Part shown: one piece after another, positions 32,064 to 43,266 of the stretch
Layout: every line of letters starts with the position of its first letter
Position numbering within the stretch: the stretch's first letter is position 1
NCBI GenBank assembly: GCA_025331125.1
Contig: JAOALB010000034.1
Location: 124,001 to 188,000 of the forward strand
DNA length: 64,000 bases
Source: Mycogone perniciosa
Lineage: Eukaryota > Ascomycota > Sordariomycetes > Hypocreales > Hypocreaceae
Direction: 5' to 3'
Translations under genes and position numbers: made by a program
Notes under the pieces: generated by a model
Databases searched by the model: none
What the model saw: the letters and a program-made list of their open reading frames with translations, nothing else
What the model was told of the DNA's origin: nothing

Positions 32064-33626
32064 TTAGAAGAGCTGTTGGAGCTCCTGCAAGGGCATGGGG
32101 CCCGTTTCGTCAGAGAGTCGGTGGTGTGATGGTGGTTGTCGTTTTCGGTTAGCAGCGTGAATGTCAATGAGCATCTCCACGAGTACCTCAGCATCTTTGT
32201 GAAGATCACCGAGTTTCTCTTCCGTGAAGTTGTGTCCAAGCTTGGTTTCTCCAAGTCTAGGTTTTCTGTACGCAGCGAATACGATGCCACGGTCAATCTT
32301 CTCAGATAGCCGAACTCCCGAGACGGGACCGCTTGTTTCGCCCGAGCTACCCCTTGCATATTGTCCAGTGTAGAAAGCACAGGCATAGCCGCGGGCGAGG
32401 TCTTGTGGTCGCGCGTCAGTATTCCGATATTCGATCCAGCCATCAGACCTCAATATTGTGGTATGAACAAACGACGAGATTTGCAATGGCGAGGGGACAT
32501 TTTGAAGACCATGAGCCGCCAATAATCGCCCGATCAAAGGCTGTTCCGATGGCCCATCAGCTCCAGAAACAAAGGTCTGGCTACCCGGCCAAAGGTTGAC
32601 AACGTAGACAAGGTCGAAGTCGTATCGCTTGGCAATTCTGGCAGCTTCAAAAGCAGCAGCCGTGGCAGGACGGCTTGCTCGTGGTGGTGTGAGCGTCAAG
32701 AGGGAGGAGGAAAGAGGTTCAGATGATGCGATGGAAAGGTCCATAGGGGGAAGTGAGAGTTGCGAATCGGACTGTGGGTCCAGTGTCGGACTGTCCGGTG
32801 TCGACTCAGCAATATCATCATCACTGAGGTTGAGGAAGTCGTTGAAATCAGGCTCTCGCAGGGTAGAGCTGCAACAGGAAATGCGAGGTGATGGTGCCAC
32901 ACTAGGTTCGCTGCATGTTTCATTGAGAGATAGCTGGTCAAAGTTGTCACCCAGTTGATCTTCAAAGTCGCTGAACAAGGCCCTGTCGAGCATATCAAAT
33001 GCTTCCGAGGCTGAGAGCGGGGAGTCTGGCACAGGTCCAAGTTCAGGTGAGTCCTCGGGTGTTGGGGGGGCTCCGTATAGGAGCTTGGGGAATTTGGTAT
33101 TCTTGAGATTCTCGAGAGATGTTCCGTTATCCTCTGGGTCCGAAGAGGGAGGTGTGTCGAGTCGTGATGAAACGTTCACGTCAAGAGGCGAGCGAGAACG
33201 AGGGCTGCCCGATTGGGGAGACTCCATGCAATTGAAGGTTGCTGATAGAGGGGTGATTTCGCCATTCCGAGTTGGTGGGTTAGGGAATCGAAACTCGCGA
33301 AGTCCCATAATCAGATGTTCAGGTCGACGGCTGGTCGGTGACGGAGAGCGTACTGGTGAAAGATTGAGCGCGGAACCTGAGGCGCGGGAATCAGATGATC
33401 CTAGGCGCAAAGAGGCGATATCTGGCACAGAGGGAGATCGCTCAGAAGCATGTCGCAAACGCACTTCATCTCGAGCAGTCATGCGGGTAGTTGTGGGGTT
33501 AATGAAAGAGGGGGAGGGAAACTGAGGTTCTGATGGTTGGCTGATGAGGATACTGGCCTCCACAGAAACGGGAGAAGCCTTGCGCTTGGAAAAGAACCGC
33601 TCGAGGCGGTCGAATCCGTTCGACAT
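32064..33626 (-). CDS. Conserved fungal protein of unknown function, 520 residues
   Basis: Single exon. The N-terminal ~300 residues are disordered, Ser/Pro/Asp-rich, with many SP/TP sites (SPVRSPSPTSRRPEHLIMGL, then TPPSSDPEDNGTSLENLKN). The C-terminal ~200 residues look folded: AAAFEAARIAKRYDFDLVYV with VNLWPG, LIGRLLAAHGLQNVPSPLQI, FVHTTILRSDGWIEYRNTDA, ARGYACAFYTGQYARG, then DRGIVFAAYRKPR. The pattern of a Tyr/Asp-rich beta strand followed by an amphipathic helix suggests a small alpha/beta sensor-like domain, but I do not recognise the family and assign no function. There are no membrane segments and no signal peptide. The start is the only upstream ATG in frame and opens with MSNGFDRLERFFSKRK. 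Confidence 0.7.
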   Translation of the reverse strand: MSNGFDRLERFFSKRKASPVSVEASILISQPSEPQFPSPSFINPTTTRMTARDEVRLRHASERSPSVPDIASLRLGSSDSRASGSALNLSPVRSPSPTSRRPEHLIMGLREFRFPNPPTRNGEITPLSATFNCMESPQSGSPRSRSPLDVNVSSRLDTPPSSDPEDNGTSLENLKNTKFPKLLYGAPPTPEDSPELGPVPDSPLSASEAFDMLDRALFSDFEDQLGDNFDQLSLNETCSEPSVAPSPRISCCSSTLREPDFNDFLNLSDDDIAESTPDSPTLDPQSDSQLSLPPMDLSIASSEPLSSSLLTLTPPRASRPATAAAFEAARIAKRYDFDLVYVVNLWPGSQTFVSGADGPSEQPLIGRLLAAHGLQNVPSPLQISSFVHTTILRSDGWIEYRNTDARPQDLARGYACAFYTGQYARGSSGETSGPVSGVRLSEKIDRGIVFAAYRKPRLGETKLGHNFTEEKLGDLHKDAEVLVEMLIDIHAANRKRQPPSHHRLSDETGPMPLQELQQLF

Positions 33627-36600
33627 TTTTGCGATGTTGAAACTTGTGGGCGATGTGGTCGGAAAGCTGGGCCGGAGACTCTGGGAGGTTGCTGTGATTG
33701 CTGTCCAAGGAGGAGGCTTTGTAAAAGAAATTACAGCGCAGAGAGAAGAATGTGGTAGAAAAAATGGTGTGCGGGTGGCCGGAAAGCCCTAGCATAGAAG
33801 TGAGGCCAAGGTGAATCAGAACTGAAGAGGCCGAAGTGGCAGCTGGCAGGTTCAGACGACGGGTGAAGAGCGCATGGGCGATCGAGGTGAACCAAGGCTG
33901 ACCAAAGGTGACTACGTGGTATATATGCACTAGCTTCTCATTGCGACGCAACGGACGTGATACGCGATTCTTGAGACGGCAGAAGCGAGCGTGGTGCAAG
34001 TGTCCTCCGTATATTTGTACGTCTTCGCGGAGTGTCTCTGCGGGCGTGTTGCGTCGGGGCAATGTGGTGTCTTGTTGCTTTGTACCTCCACCGCGCGTCA
34101 CAGAAGGGACTCGAGGGTTGATTCGAGACGACGTGAGTTCAAAAGTTGTCGAAGTAGAGGTCGAGGTTCGATATATGGTGTTATTGGCGATTGGTGTTGA
34201 ATATCCCAAATATAGCAAGCAAGCGGGAGGGGAGGAGAGAAGTGGGAGGAGCTGACGTGTAAGTCGAGGGAAGGTACGACTGCAAGTACACTGCTTTTCC
34301 ACGGAAAGAAGGAGTCAGGAATAGCAATTCAGGGCAATCGCAATCCGGGCTTTACAAGTCATGCATTCTCAGAGCCCTCCCTTGAGATTGAGCCAGCTGG
34401 GGCTAAGGGAGACTTTTAAACGATCCATTGCAGTCGAGGGCAGAAGTGAGACCCACGGCCCGGATCACCCAGAACCAAGAACCAGCGCGCGCAAAAGCAA
34501 TCAAAAAAATCAAAGCGCCCAAGCACACCCTGCTGAGCCGACAGGCTACGAGGACCCCGGGGTGGATCCCCAGACTGAGCAAAGGAAATCCGCCAGCAAG
34601 ACGAGCGAACAAGGGCGTGGCAAGCCTGCAGGGCAGCAGAGAGAGGAAGACCAGGGATACGCCACCGCGGCTCACGGACGCCAGCCGGGGAGGGTGGCCG
34701 CAGCGACCCACCAATTCGCAGCCGATGGCAGTGATGGCGCGCGCCGTGGATTGACGCATCACCTTTCCGCTTCATCTCCACTCCCTCCAGAGTGCCAGAG
34801 CCTCCACCAAGTCCACTCTTCCACTGTGCTTTTTGTCGTTGGTCAGGCTTGGACTTGAGGGAGGCTTGGTGCTAGTACGGAGTTTTGCTGCTGCGACAAG
34901 CAGTAATACAAGCTGCGATGGCCAAAGCAGCTGGGAGCTCCAGGACGAAGGGCAGGCAGGCAATTGAAGGGTTGCGAGCGCCACCACTGTCAAAATGGGC
35001 ATCACACAACCAGAAACTCCAAGACAGTGCCGTACTATCTACGAGTACTAGTATGTACGACGCTACGGATACTTCAACTGGTGATATGATGATAGTATAT
35101 GGCAACACTTGGCACGACTTCCGTACGGAGTACACGTGAGGACAATCCATACGGACACAAAACGCCCGCTCCTTCCGTCTGGCCGCTCGGAATGGGAGAT
35201 GGCAATGACACCGCAACATCGCCGAATGAATTCTTGTGATACTCCGGCTGGCTAGTCGCTTCCTCCACTCTCCCGCCTTGCTTGTGTGTCCTCGGTCAGA
35301 CTCTTGGCTTCTTCTGTCCATCTAATGGGTACTTCGTATCTTTCTTCTCTAACGAGCAACTATTATCAGGCAGAATTTCCTCGCCAACCCCACCTCCAAT
35401 GTTTTCTTCTTCTTGTTCACTCTAGTGGTGGCTTGCTTTTTGGGGGCAACTCGAGGGAGGATAGAAACGAAACTATGCACGAATGGTGATGCGCCACCAG
35501 CTTCGGGCTCACCACCAACATGCCAGTGGCCATCGGTTGGCCTCCGCTCATATCTGGCATTCTCTTTTTCTCCACCAGATGAGCTTCAGTCAACCGATTT
35601 CTGAAGTACATACGGAGTAGTACGAGTTTTTCCATCGACAGGCTACAACCGTGTCTTAATGCATGACTTTTAGAGGCTCGGGTGAGGACAAGCCCGCAGG
35701 TCATAGTGCCAATACGAGTATGCAACTCTGACTTGAGCGCTTGTCAAGATGAATAACAACCGAGGCCAACGGGGTCCGTATCCAGCCCGAAAAGAAAATT
35801 GAGCGCCGGGTAGAGACCACCATGCAGCCATCCCGTGGGGAAGTTTAGCATTATAACATGTCCAATGCAGCTCAGACTGACGGAATGGACTCTTGCCGGC
35901 GGCAAAGCTACATCCCTCAACTCGGCGTCCATATTTGCTTTCCTGCTATTAGTGCGCCTCCCTCGAGGTGCAGCGCCCATGCATACTGAAGTTGCACGGC
36001 AGACAAGACAAGATGCCTAACCCTGGCCTCTTCGGAATTGCTGTTCAGCCCTGAGCTTAGGCCATCAAGCACGGAACGTACTCGTACGAACACCCCCATC
36101 GTCCGAGCCGAACCACCTACTCGTAAAGGCCTCCCGTCTTGCAACGTCTTTCTTCCAGGGCTCTAGGCTTAAGGCGAATGGGGCATACGCAAATACTGCT
36201 ACGTAACCATGAGAATACGACTGGGGAAAAAAGGGTCCAACGCATCGAGCGGAGACAACAAAAGCAAATGTCTCCTGCGAGCGAGCTATCATTTTGCCTC
36301 TGACTTGAGACGTAAAATACATACTAGCACTGAGGAGTGCTGTAAGTACGACTAATAATACTCCATAGTCTTGCTTGGAAGAACGCTCAGCGCTGCACTC
36401 ACTGGGTAGGCGAGCTGATACTGACACAGGCCCCATCCACCAATGACCAAGTCGGGTTGCATACTGCATACCGCCAGCTCTGACTGTGCTGCATCATTGA
36501 TGTCGTGTACGAAGTACATCTGTTCTTTATGACATGTTGATAAGCATGCACCGCGCATGCACCTCCATGCACCATCCTCGTCATTTTCGATGCAGAGTCA

Positions 36601-39600
36601 CTCTCTTTCGTCTCACCGGCCCCAGTCGATGAAGCATTCCAAGACTCACTCACACGCACCTATCACCATATCACTACTACTCCATACCATACCTACATAG
36701 GCATTATCCCGTGCCGGACCGCTGCCACTGCCTGAACGCCTTGACCTCTCCGGCCGGCGGTGTAGCGGAAATCACGGCGACTACCTATTGTGACATTGAA
36801 CAAGATTGAAGGGCGCCATCAAAGAATGCTCGAGAGCAAGAAGGCCGCTCTTGTCGTGATGCCGTCTGTCGTACGGAGTACTACGAGTACGAGTACTAGT
36901 ATTACTAGTACTATCACGAAGCGCACGGCCCTTCTCCATTGCCGCCCAATCCATGACCTGATCAAGCACAATTATTGTACAGCAGGCATGAGGACTGAGC
37001 ACAGTATTACCTACATGGGAACGAAGCGCTGATCAACATGATCGCCAACGGCTCAGCGTCTTTGTGATGTGGTTGGCCTCAGCTTGTTCCCAAAAACGTG
37101 TCCACGAGGACGATCAGGTCAATTTCTTGCGCATCAGACTCTGTGTCAGCCAAACAAACGTGTTTGATTGCATGGTCAAGAGAAATTTCCCTGTTGTCTC
37201 AAATCCACTCTCCCGAATCGCGCAAGCAAGAATTCTCGGCTCATTGGTTTGGCTCGAAGGGATCCTCCCTGTCGGACACACTCCCCCGTGCATATTATAG
37301 CGCTGCTATGTCGTCTGTCGACAAGACCCTTGTGAATGGCACATTGCTTCTTTAGTGCCGTCCAACGGTTGTCATTGGCTTCGGCTTCTGCCTTGCATAG
37401 GCACCCCACTATATTACAACCGAAATCTTTGCAGCATGCAGCGGGAGTTGTTTCCGCAGAGGAGGGTGTGATTATTTTTGTTGCAGCTCACGTAAGTTAT
37501 CGACCTGGTTCCTTGCATCTATCATATGTATTGGTAATCGACAGCTCAGTTGATAATGTGACGACGACTGCCGAGCCGGAGGGGAAACTATCATCTGGTC
37601 CTGTAACTGGGATGATTGGATAAATACCAACACGGAACCCAGGCCTATTATCTGTTCAGCTGGATGGGTTGTCAACCAAACCCTGGCTGGTTATTCGAAA
37701 ATGGACTTGATACCCCTTGACGGAGCATTTACAACGGATCGCGCCGGGATATGAAGGTCGAGTTAAATCACTCTTATGAGCTAAAGGCCTTGTCGGCACC
37801 GGATTCTCCTTAAACATACATATTATGCATAGGAGAGGTGTTACAACCTCCTGAAAGCACTGTCCACCAACAACAGGCTCTGGACGATTAGTCACCACAA
37901 AGCTCGTACACTCTGCGACGACAAAGGCAAACCTCCCAGTTTTACAGAGCACGCCGCATTCATCATAGTGTATCCGAATAGCCAGGTAACCAATGCCCTG
38001 TCCTTAGGCTTCATGGCTTATCCAACTTGGCTTGACAGCATGCCAACTTGTTACGGATTCACCTGCTGCTTGGCAGGTACTCCGGACATGCTTCTATACA
38101 AGGGATTCCCGGCACACATCAGATCTCACATACGCTACGAATTACCAGTGCACTAATAAGCCTGGCGGCCCAAGTTCGTCCTCAGCACATTGAAACTGTG
38201 ACGCTGAATCGCGTGGGTCAATATGGCAATGAGGCTCTGTTCCAAGTCTCAACGCCTAAGAAAGGGGAACGGTCTCTTCCTTACACAATTAGACGAAAAG
38301 CATGTGTGCATCTTTCCTTCGTTATCAGAAAGACAGCAAAACCCAAACACGAGCAATGGATGCACTACTCCGTACTACTAATCGTAATAGTAGTAGTACT
38401 ACTGTTTCAGTCAAGGCCGAGCACCGGGCTTTTCAACCGTCCAGTGTGGGTATGCATACATAATTATAGAATGGCATTTGGACGGCTGCTGGACCCTGAA
38501 AATGTAAGTTCTTTTGCTTATTAGCTACGGAGTACTACTACCGAGTTCATACTAGTACTACTCCGTATCTCTCCTACGAGGTCGCATTGCCCTGCAGAGA
38601 AGTACGAGTAGTATTAGTACGGAGTACTAGTACTACTATTCCAAGAAGCAATGTGTAAGGATTCTTCCACGTACGAAGTACGGGCTGAGGATATGATGTC
38701 GGGAATCAGCACCAGTATGGCTCCCCTTGAGAAACGATCGGACCGGATTCTCGGGACTCCTTACGACGTCTTCGAACACCCTCATAATTGGGCATGGCGT
38801 TCAGGGCGGAGCATGATCTGCCCTCATTTTCGATTTCGTGGCGTTCTCGTCATAGGCCTCAAGGGAAAAGGGCTGCTCGTTTACGGCGACTCGTATTATC
38901 TATACGATAAAGCGAACAGAGACACTTACTTTCCACGAGACCCCGAAATGCATGGCAAAAACAAAAAGATGAGATCTCAGTTTCTTGTTTTCTTTTTTCT
39001 TCTTCACCTAACACCGGAGTCGCCGATCGTTGGGTTTTGCTTTTTCTTCTCATAATCATTTTTTGCTCTGGTTGGTTGATTCGCCAGGCATCCCCACCCG
39101 GGCAACAAACCTCACAAGCCTCAATGTCACATTTCTGTCCGGGGAAAACACACCCTTGCTCCCTGAATTGGCGCTAGCAATGAGCAACCAGGAAGAGCCC
39201 ATTTAGATAGCCATGAGCCTGTTAGTACGGAGTACTAGTATCTGCTATGAGTACTAGTACGACTACTTCTGCTACGAGTACGAGTACTCCGTACAGAGCA
39301 CTACATACTACTCGTAGCCCTCCCTCTGTTCCCTCCCAGGAATCAGGGCTATGGGCTAGCAGGTCAAGCTACTACTAGGTCCCTTACGTCAATACCGGAA
39401 CTATGGAGCACATCAACGAATATGTGCTGCTCCGTAATACTAGGTGTCCCTTCACATCCGAAAGGCATCAACAACGTCCGTTAGGTGTTGTGTTGTTCCG
39501 GGTTTTGACTTTCACGTCCTTAGCCCTGTGCTTGCTGACCCAAGTGGACGGTTCGGAATTAACAACCATCAATTTCGCCCAGTTTCTTACCCATGCCCAA

Positions 39601-41141
39601 AAATTATACGTATGGATCGCCTGCTATTGACCCATCCGCCATAGAAACGAGCCCCTTATTCATATCCCAAGGCTTCTGTTTCATTCCAGCCCCTGTTCGG
39701 AAAGCAAACACTTTGTCAAACCACGCCATCGTTACAGGTCGTCGTCGTCATGATACTACTACCACGCCAAGCTCGTAGCAATCATTGCCGCCAGCTAGAG
39801 GTTCTACGACAGACAGCGTATTAGTAATACCAGCGCAGTACAGAGTCCGAATAATCAATCAATACCCTTTCGAGCAGGTTCGCGATGCACCGGGGCCATT
39901 GGTTCGTTCGCGTCGCGTATGACACGGTTATCGTCGGTCTTTGCAGCTCAGATGCAGATGCCCATGAGAGGCGATCTCATGGCCCAGTCCCCCGGTTCCC
40001 GCCGTGTAAGGACGTGCTTATCGAAAGAAATGGAGACCTCGTCACACCATGGGGAGCTTAGTTTCAGGAGGAGAGGAGGGAGTCAGTCGAGTGACTTCAA
40101 ATCTCTGGAGTAAGGTGTAGAGTGTTAGGCCTTTTGTTTACTGTTGGTCGTGACACAAGGCATTATAGAACGAGAAGTGGGAGGGAGGAGGAGCATGATT
40201 CGTGATTCATGATTCATGAACATGCTATTTTCCAGAAAGCACGAGCACACCCACGCGAAAGCGGATGCCTTCACTCCCACCCACGCTGATCCGGATATTG
40301 TGTGGGCTTCGTTGGCCCGTCACCCACGTGCCTGTTAGCCGTTTCGTCCGTGACGCTGACCAGGCTAGCCCCGGTTCATTTTCATAACGGTCGGCTATCA
40401 CAACGGTTAACGGTCTTGCAGCTAATAGGCCCCAATTCAGTTCGCATCACCAACAACCTCATCATCGCTCCCATGTTGCCACGAGGTTCGCACACGAGCG
40501 TGACGGGGCCTTTTCTTGTTTTGTTCTCGAAGTCTTCATTCCACCCCATATGCGTGTTTTGAGGCGGACCCTTTCTCCTTGGCAGTGAGATGGTTTTATG
40601 AAATTATGGCTCCTATATCCCCCGGCAGAACCTGCCCTCATCATCAATCCGAGAGGCCTTTGTCTTTGATTGTTGTCCCACCGTTTCATAGCACCATAAA
40701 AGGGGGGGAAGGGTTGCTCGGGCATCGTGTATTACATTTGGTTTTGTATGGGGCCGAGTGAGATGCGAAAGACTCGTAATAGTACTACTAGTACTAGTAG
40801 TAGTAGATGCATGATGCTATGCAGGCAACCTACATTACATACCCGTTAGGCCACTACTGTATGCACCATGGATAGCATGCAGATCAGATTGAGGCAAACA
40901 TGCGAACCTCCTCTTCGTCTAACAAGCGACAACAGGTCTTATCTCCTCTCCTCTCTCGGTTCGATTTCCCTGTTGGTCCTGTCTCCCATGATGAGCGCCC
41001 GTCGAGCAAGTATTGTTGATACGATTGAGGCAGAGAGAATATGTTTCTATTGTCTCTTACTTCCCCCTAAGGAGAATGCATGAATGGAGGACCATCTTTA
41101 TCCGGGTAGTAAATGGAGCATTGGTGGGTAACCCAAGATCA
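33627..41141. other. Gene-poor block of about 7.5 kb, rich in TAC-type short repeats
   Basis: No open frame here has protein-like composition; all are short or carry the dispersed motif inside them. Exact ACGGAGTA/TACTCCGT copies: 35125, 35612, 36873, 38366, 38527, 38559, 38619, 39227 and 39285. They sit in low-complexity runs built of AGTACT, TACTAG and ACGAGT words (about 36873-36912, 38366-38402, 38527-38640, 39222-39312, 40778-40806). I see no terminal inverted repeat, LTR, reverse transcriptase or transposase. GC content looks similar to flanking DNA, so it is not an AT-rich RIP-type island. Confidence 0.6.
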
Positions 41142-42570
41142 TCAAAGCTTCGCGGCGCCACCATCGCCGTCTACTTCCCCAAATAGACACAGGAAGGCAT
41201 TATGCACCTCATCTGTCAAGTCACTCGCCTGAAGACTGCGTCCATTCTTGAGAAAGGCTAGCCGAGAACATTCCTGGCTCCCCTTGTTAGCACACACCCA
41301 TTTCTCCATGCGATTTATCACATGTGGCCCCCCCCGTTTTGCAAGCTTCTCACATCTCACGAGGCCCCCTTGTCGACTAGGTAGTTTGGGATAACACTAG
41401 ATCGAGAGACAGAAAACGGGGGAAATTTTGAAAAGGCTTACCCTTGTAATCGCACTGCCTCCAAAAGCAGCCAGGCCCATCATCTCATCGGCTCCAAGCG
41501 GTGGCTTCTCCAGATCCTCCCATAAGCCATCCAGATATGCCTTCCGCCATCCCAGGAACGTAGCAACGGCTCCCGTCAGCGTGTCACCCTGGCCGCCGCT
41601 TCGCTTCTTGCCTCCTACTAGGTCGTCCACCAGGGTCACAGTTCCGTTGGAGATGAAGTCCCTTGCTCCCTTTTGGATAATGGTCACGCCGCCTAATTCT
41701 CTTGCCAGGGTTTCTACCTTGCTCGTCTCGCTGCTTTCACTGTCACCAACATCAACCTTGAGTGCTTCACACAGGCGCTTGAACTCGACCACGTTGGGGG
41801 TTAGGACTGCTCCCTTGTAGCCCCTGATTACTTCCGGGTCCTTCTGCACGACCTGCAGAGCATCTGCGTCAAGTACGACGGGCATCTCTCGATCTCGAGC
41901 GGCACGGATGACTCGAGCCACTGTCGCCTGCATCAGCGGATCACGACCCAATCCCGGGCCTACAACAAGCACGTGAAGTCGAGACAGCATCTCGATTATG
42001 CTCGCCGAGACATGTTCGGGGTCCTCTTCCGGGCTTCTGCTGCCCTGGACATGCTCCGCTGGGTTCGCCGGGGAAGACTGGCGCATGAGCGGATGGACCA
42101 TGAGGTTGGGCGAGTATGTCTTGATCACGGCGGCAGCAGCCGGGGTGCAGATGACGTGGGACTGCAAGAGATTTTCCGAGGTCAGGGTTGGGCTCGACTT
42201 TGCGGGCGTCGATAACGGGTCCCCTCCCGTGTCATAATAAAAGGATGAGGAGTTCTTACCATATCGCATCCTAGCCTTGCGCTGGCCATGGCCGAGAAAT
42301 AGGGCGCCCCTGTGTAGTCCTCGCTCCCTCCAATAACCGCAATCCGGCCCAGTTGTCCTATCTTATACTATCAGCACTGTGGCATGCTCAGGATATATGG
42401 CGGAATAGTGCTTTCGCCGGTTATATGGAGTATCCGTAGGCGAACGGGGTGTTGTCATCTTGCTCACCCTTGTGGAATTTGTCGAGCATTGGCGGAATCA
42501 TTCGCCGCACTTTGCTCAGGACATTCCTTGTAGCGACAGACATTCGAGGAGCTTCTGTATCAGTAGACAT
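41142..42570 (-). CDS. ATP-dependent (S)-NAD(P)H-hydrate dehydratase
   Basis: Exons (minus) are 42570-42468, 42357-42260, 42161-41442 and 41273-41142; 350 residues. Motifs run in the order of the ribokinase-like NAD(P)HX dehydratase fold: QLGRIAVIGGSEDYTGAPYF with SAMASARLG, VICTPAAA, HVLVVGPGLGRD, PVVLDADAL, AVLTPNVVEFKRLC, and the catalytic region GGQGDTLTGAVATFLGW. The last exon supplies ECSRLAFLKNGRSLQASDLT and DEV, conserved in fungal orthologues. Family knowledge: this enzyme uses ATP (ADP in bacteria) to dehydrate damaged NAD(P)H hydrates back to NAD(P)H, working with an epimerase. Introns are 110, 98 and 168 nt; joins are phase 1, 0 and 0. An in-frame ATG inside intron 2 (about 42269) is not the start. 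Confidence 0.92.
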
Positions 42571-43266
42571 CGTACATGAAAAGCTGCGCTTGCTTGCTTG
42601 TTTTATTGGAGGATTGATAAAGGACTCTGTTGTTGGATAGTAGTAGTTGAAAGAGATGGGAGAGTTGACCTGTCAGCAACGAACTGCAGGGTAGGTGAGG
42701 GGAGTGACAGGGAGAGGTGTAATAATATAAGCCCACCTCCGTTTCGAATCGATACCTATTGGATACAGTCCAAGATCCCAACAACACCACAAATCTGCTA
42801 CTAATCCCTCCACGAGACTCCCAAACTGCTTTCTCGAGGTGTATACCCTGGATAAAACGGCGAGGTTGAATTATTGTTCTGAGTCTGCGTCATGTTCTTA
42901 CGCTCTTCTATATGATGTCACGACCACTTCATTTCCAGGAATAAAAGACGCTGTAGTGTTATGAAATGTTTTCTTTGGCACTTCTTTACTATCCACACGT
43001 CGTACGTTCTGATTCCAAACAGCAGGTAGTAGTAGAACAAAAGGAATCAAGGCCATTCATTGAGTAATGTGCTCATATTTTACAAGTGGTAGTACGACTG
43101 GTGATTCTCTCCCTTTTTTAACAGCAATGGCTCCCCATCCAGCAAAACCATCGTCCGTTGCCCCCGTCGGTAGAGAGAAAACGACCAACAGATATCGGTA
43201 TAGACAGCACCACCTCCCAATAATGTCCTTTTTCTATTCCGCTCGAGGCGCCCCATGTATTATCGC
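42571..43266. other. Intergenic, dehydratase promoter to ATP1 3' flank
   Basis: No gene was recognised and no copy of the dispersed word was found. Confidence 0.55.

Noticed and set aside
33499..34302. 267-codon minus frame upstream of the orphan gene
   Set aside because: It overlaps the orphan's N-terminus in another frame and is Ser/Thr/Leu-rich without protein-like blocks; more likely 5' flank.
34361..34858. Pair of overlapping plus and minus frames over 100 codons
   Set aside because: Both strands are open for composition reasons only; no motif, splice pattern or conserved block was found.
38048..38524. 158-codon plus frame in the gene-poor block
   Set aside because: It runs through a TACTCCGT copy and a TAG/TAC low-complexity run, which translates to a meaningless VLLIVIVVVLL stretch.
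33627..41141. Gene-poor block considered as a degenerate transposon
   Set aside because: No terminal repeats, target-site duplication, reverse transcriptase, integrase or transposase fragments were seen, and base composition does not look RIP-mutated.
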